Source of the DNA: Semisulcospira habei
Taxonomy: Eukaryota > Mollusca > Gastropoda > Semisulcospiridae
NCBI GenBank assembly: GCA_036245525.1
Contig: BTPG01000002.1
Coordinates: forward strand, 120,432,082-120,496,081
DNA: 64,000 nucleotides
Direction of reading: 5' to 3'
The translations under genes were made by a program, and so were the position numbers. Below are positions 63,470 to 64,000 of the stretch, piece by piece (the stretch's first letter is position 1; every line of letters starts with the position of its first letter). The notes under the pieces were generated by a model, which saw only the letters and a program-made list of their open reading frames with translations, was not told where the DNA came from and searched no databases.

Positions 63470-64000
63470 TATGAAATGAGACTCATGGAAGGTATGCGTG
63501 AAATGACTCGTAATGATGATAAGACCTTAGAAAGTCGGCCTGACATTAACATTATGGAAATGACCTAACATAACTGATCCACATTCCTTCTGCGAATGAA
63601 GATAAGTAGCGGCTGATCTCTGTTTGTTTGTCTATTTTGACAAAGGGTATTTACCCGAAATATTAATAAATTGTGTTGTACCCGTCTTTTCTAAGCGTGT
63701 TTCTTTCTCCGTTGGGTACTTCTCTAACCATGATAACCGGTATTAAAATAAAACTTTGACCCCCCCCCCACCCCACCCCCAACCCCCTCCAAAAAAAAAA
63801 AAAAAAAAAAAAAAGAAAAAAAAAGAGAGGCGGAACGGTTTAAGAGTACCATGTCAATTTGAAATGTGCTCACGAAACAAGCTAACGTGAGTGTACAGTT
63901 TTCAATTGCTGGCATTTCCATGCTGCATTATCAGAAAATATGTATGCACAATTATTTTCAATTACCCTCGTTTGACAATAATTATTTGTAACTTTTATCA
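63470..64000. other. Unannotated right end
   Basis: C-rich and A-rich homopolymers at 63762-63824; AATATTAATAAATTGTGTTG at 63659 recurs at 40737-40755 with a similar following sequence (GTGTTTCTTTCTCCGTTGG), so a short dispersed repeat ends here. No gene. Confidence 0.5.

Overview
This is a eukaryotic, AT-leaning, intron- and repeat-rich window that most resembles an invertebrate (lophotrochozoan, probably marine mollusc) nuclear genome. The reasons are a single-exon Toll-like receptor of invertebrate sequence, very long (CT)n, (GT)n and (CA)n tracts, decayed RTE-like and CR1/Jockey-like LINE pieces, retroposon tails of the kind common in molluscs, and gene exons with ordinary GT-AG splice signals. 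I suspect a gastropod but cannot prove it from the sequence. There are no bacterial or viral genes, no CRISPR array, and no convincing tRNA or rRNA gene.

Only about 7% of the window is gene. At the left end (about 2.3-4.6 kb, + strand) is an apparently intact Toll-like receptor with signal peptide, LRRs, LRRCT, one transmembrane helix and a TIR domain. The other protein genes belong to one unusual family: an intact member at 28.9-30.7 kb (+), a frameshifted N-terminal exon at 41.0-41.8 kb (-), another large exon at 53.0-54.2 kb (-), and a C-terminal-type exon at 33.6-34.0 kb (-). Their roughly 230-residue N-terminal domain reads as a degenerate alpha-kinase (MHCK/eEF2K-type) fold that lacks both catalytic aspartates. 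Their long disordered tails carry P(T/S)AP and PPxY short linear motifs, the type used to recruit ESCRT and Nedd4-like proteins.

The rest is a dense mosaic of mobile DNA. The dominant feature is a set of short palindromic (hairpin) elements in at least six sequence families, called A to F here. Families A, B, D and E are bounded by TTAA, and A, D and E continue into CCC, so they look like piggyBac-type (or Kolobok-type) miniature elements with a near-perfect central palindrome. Family C is a GC-rich hairpin beginning near CAATGCGCAAAAGGCC or GTAAGCAAAAGGTCC. Two 70-bp family E copies lie inside the reading frame of the 28.9-kb gene and are translated. A different palindrome is translated in the 53-kb paralogue.

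Larger elements include a 1.26-kb hAT-like element with an 8-bp target duplication, nested in one copy of a duplicated repeat (6.2-7.9 and 8.8-12.1 kb); a 510-bp Harbinger-like MITE; a LINE RT remnant at 12.6-13.9 kb; an RTE-like endonuclease remnant at 42.3-43.15 kb; two SINE-like copies with target duplications; two copies of a 2-3 kb repeat with terminal direct repeats (21.0-24.2 and 46.3-48.6 kb); a candidate 3.4-kb element with inverted termini (35.3-38.7 kb); and several long foldbacks. All family names for repeats are local labels for this window.
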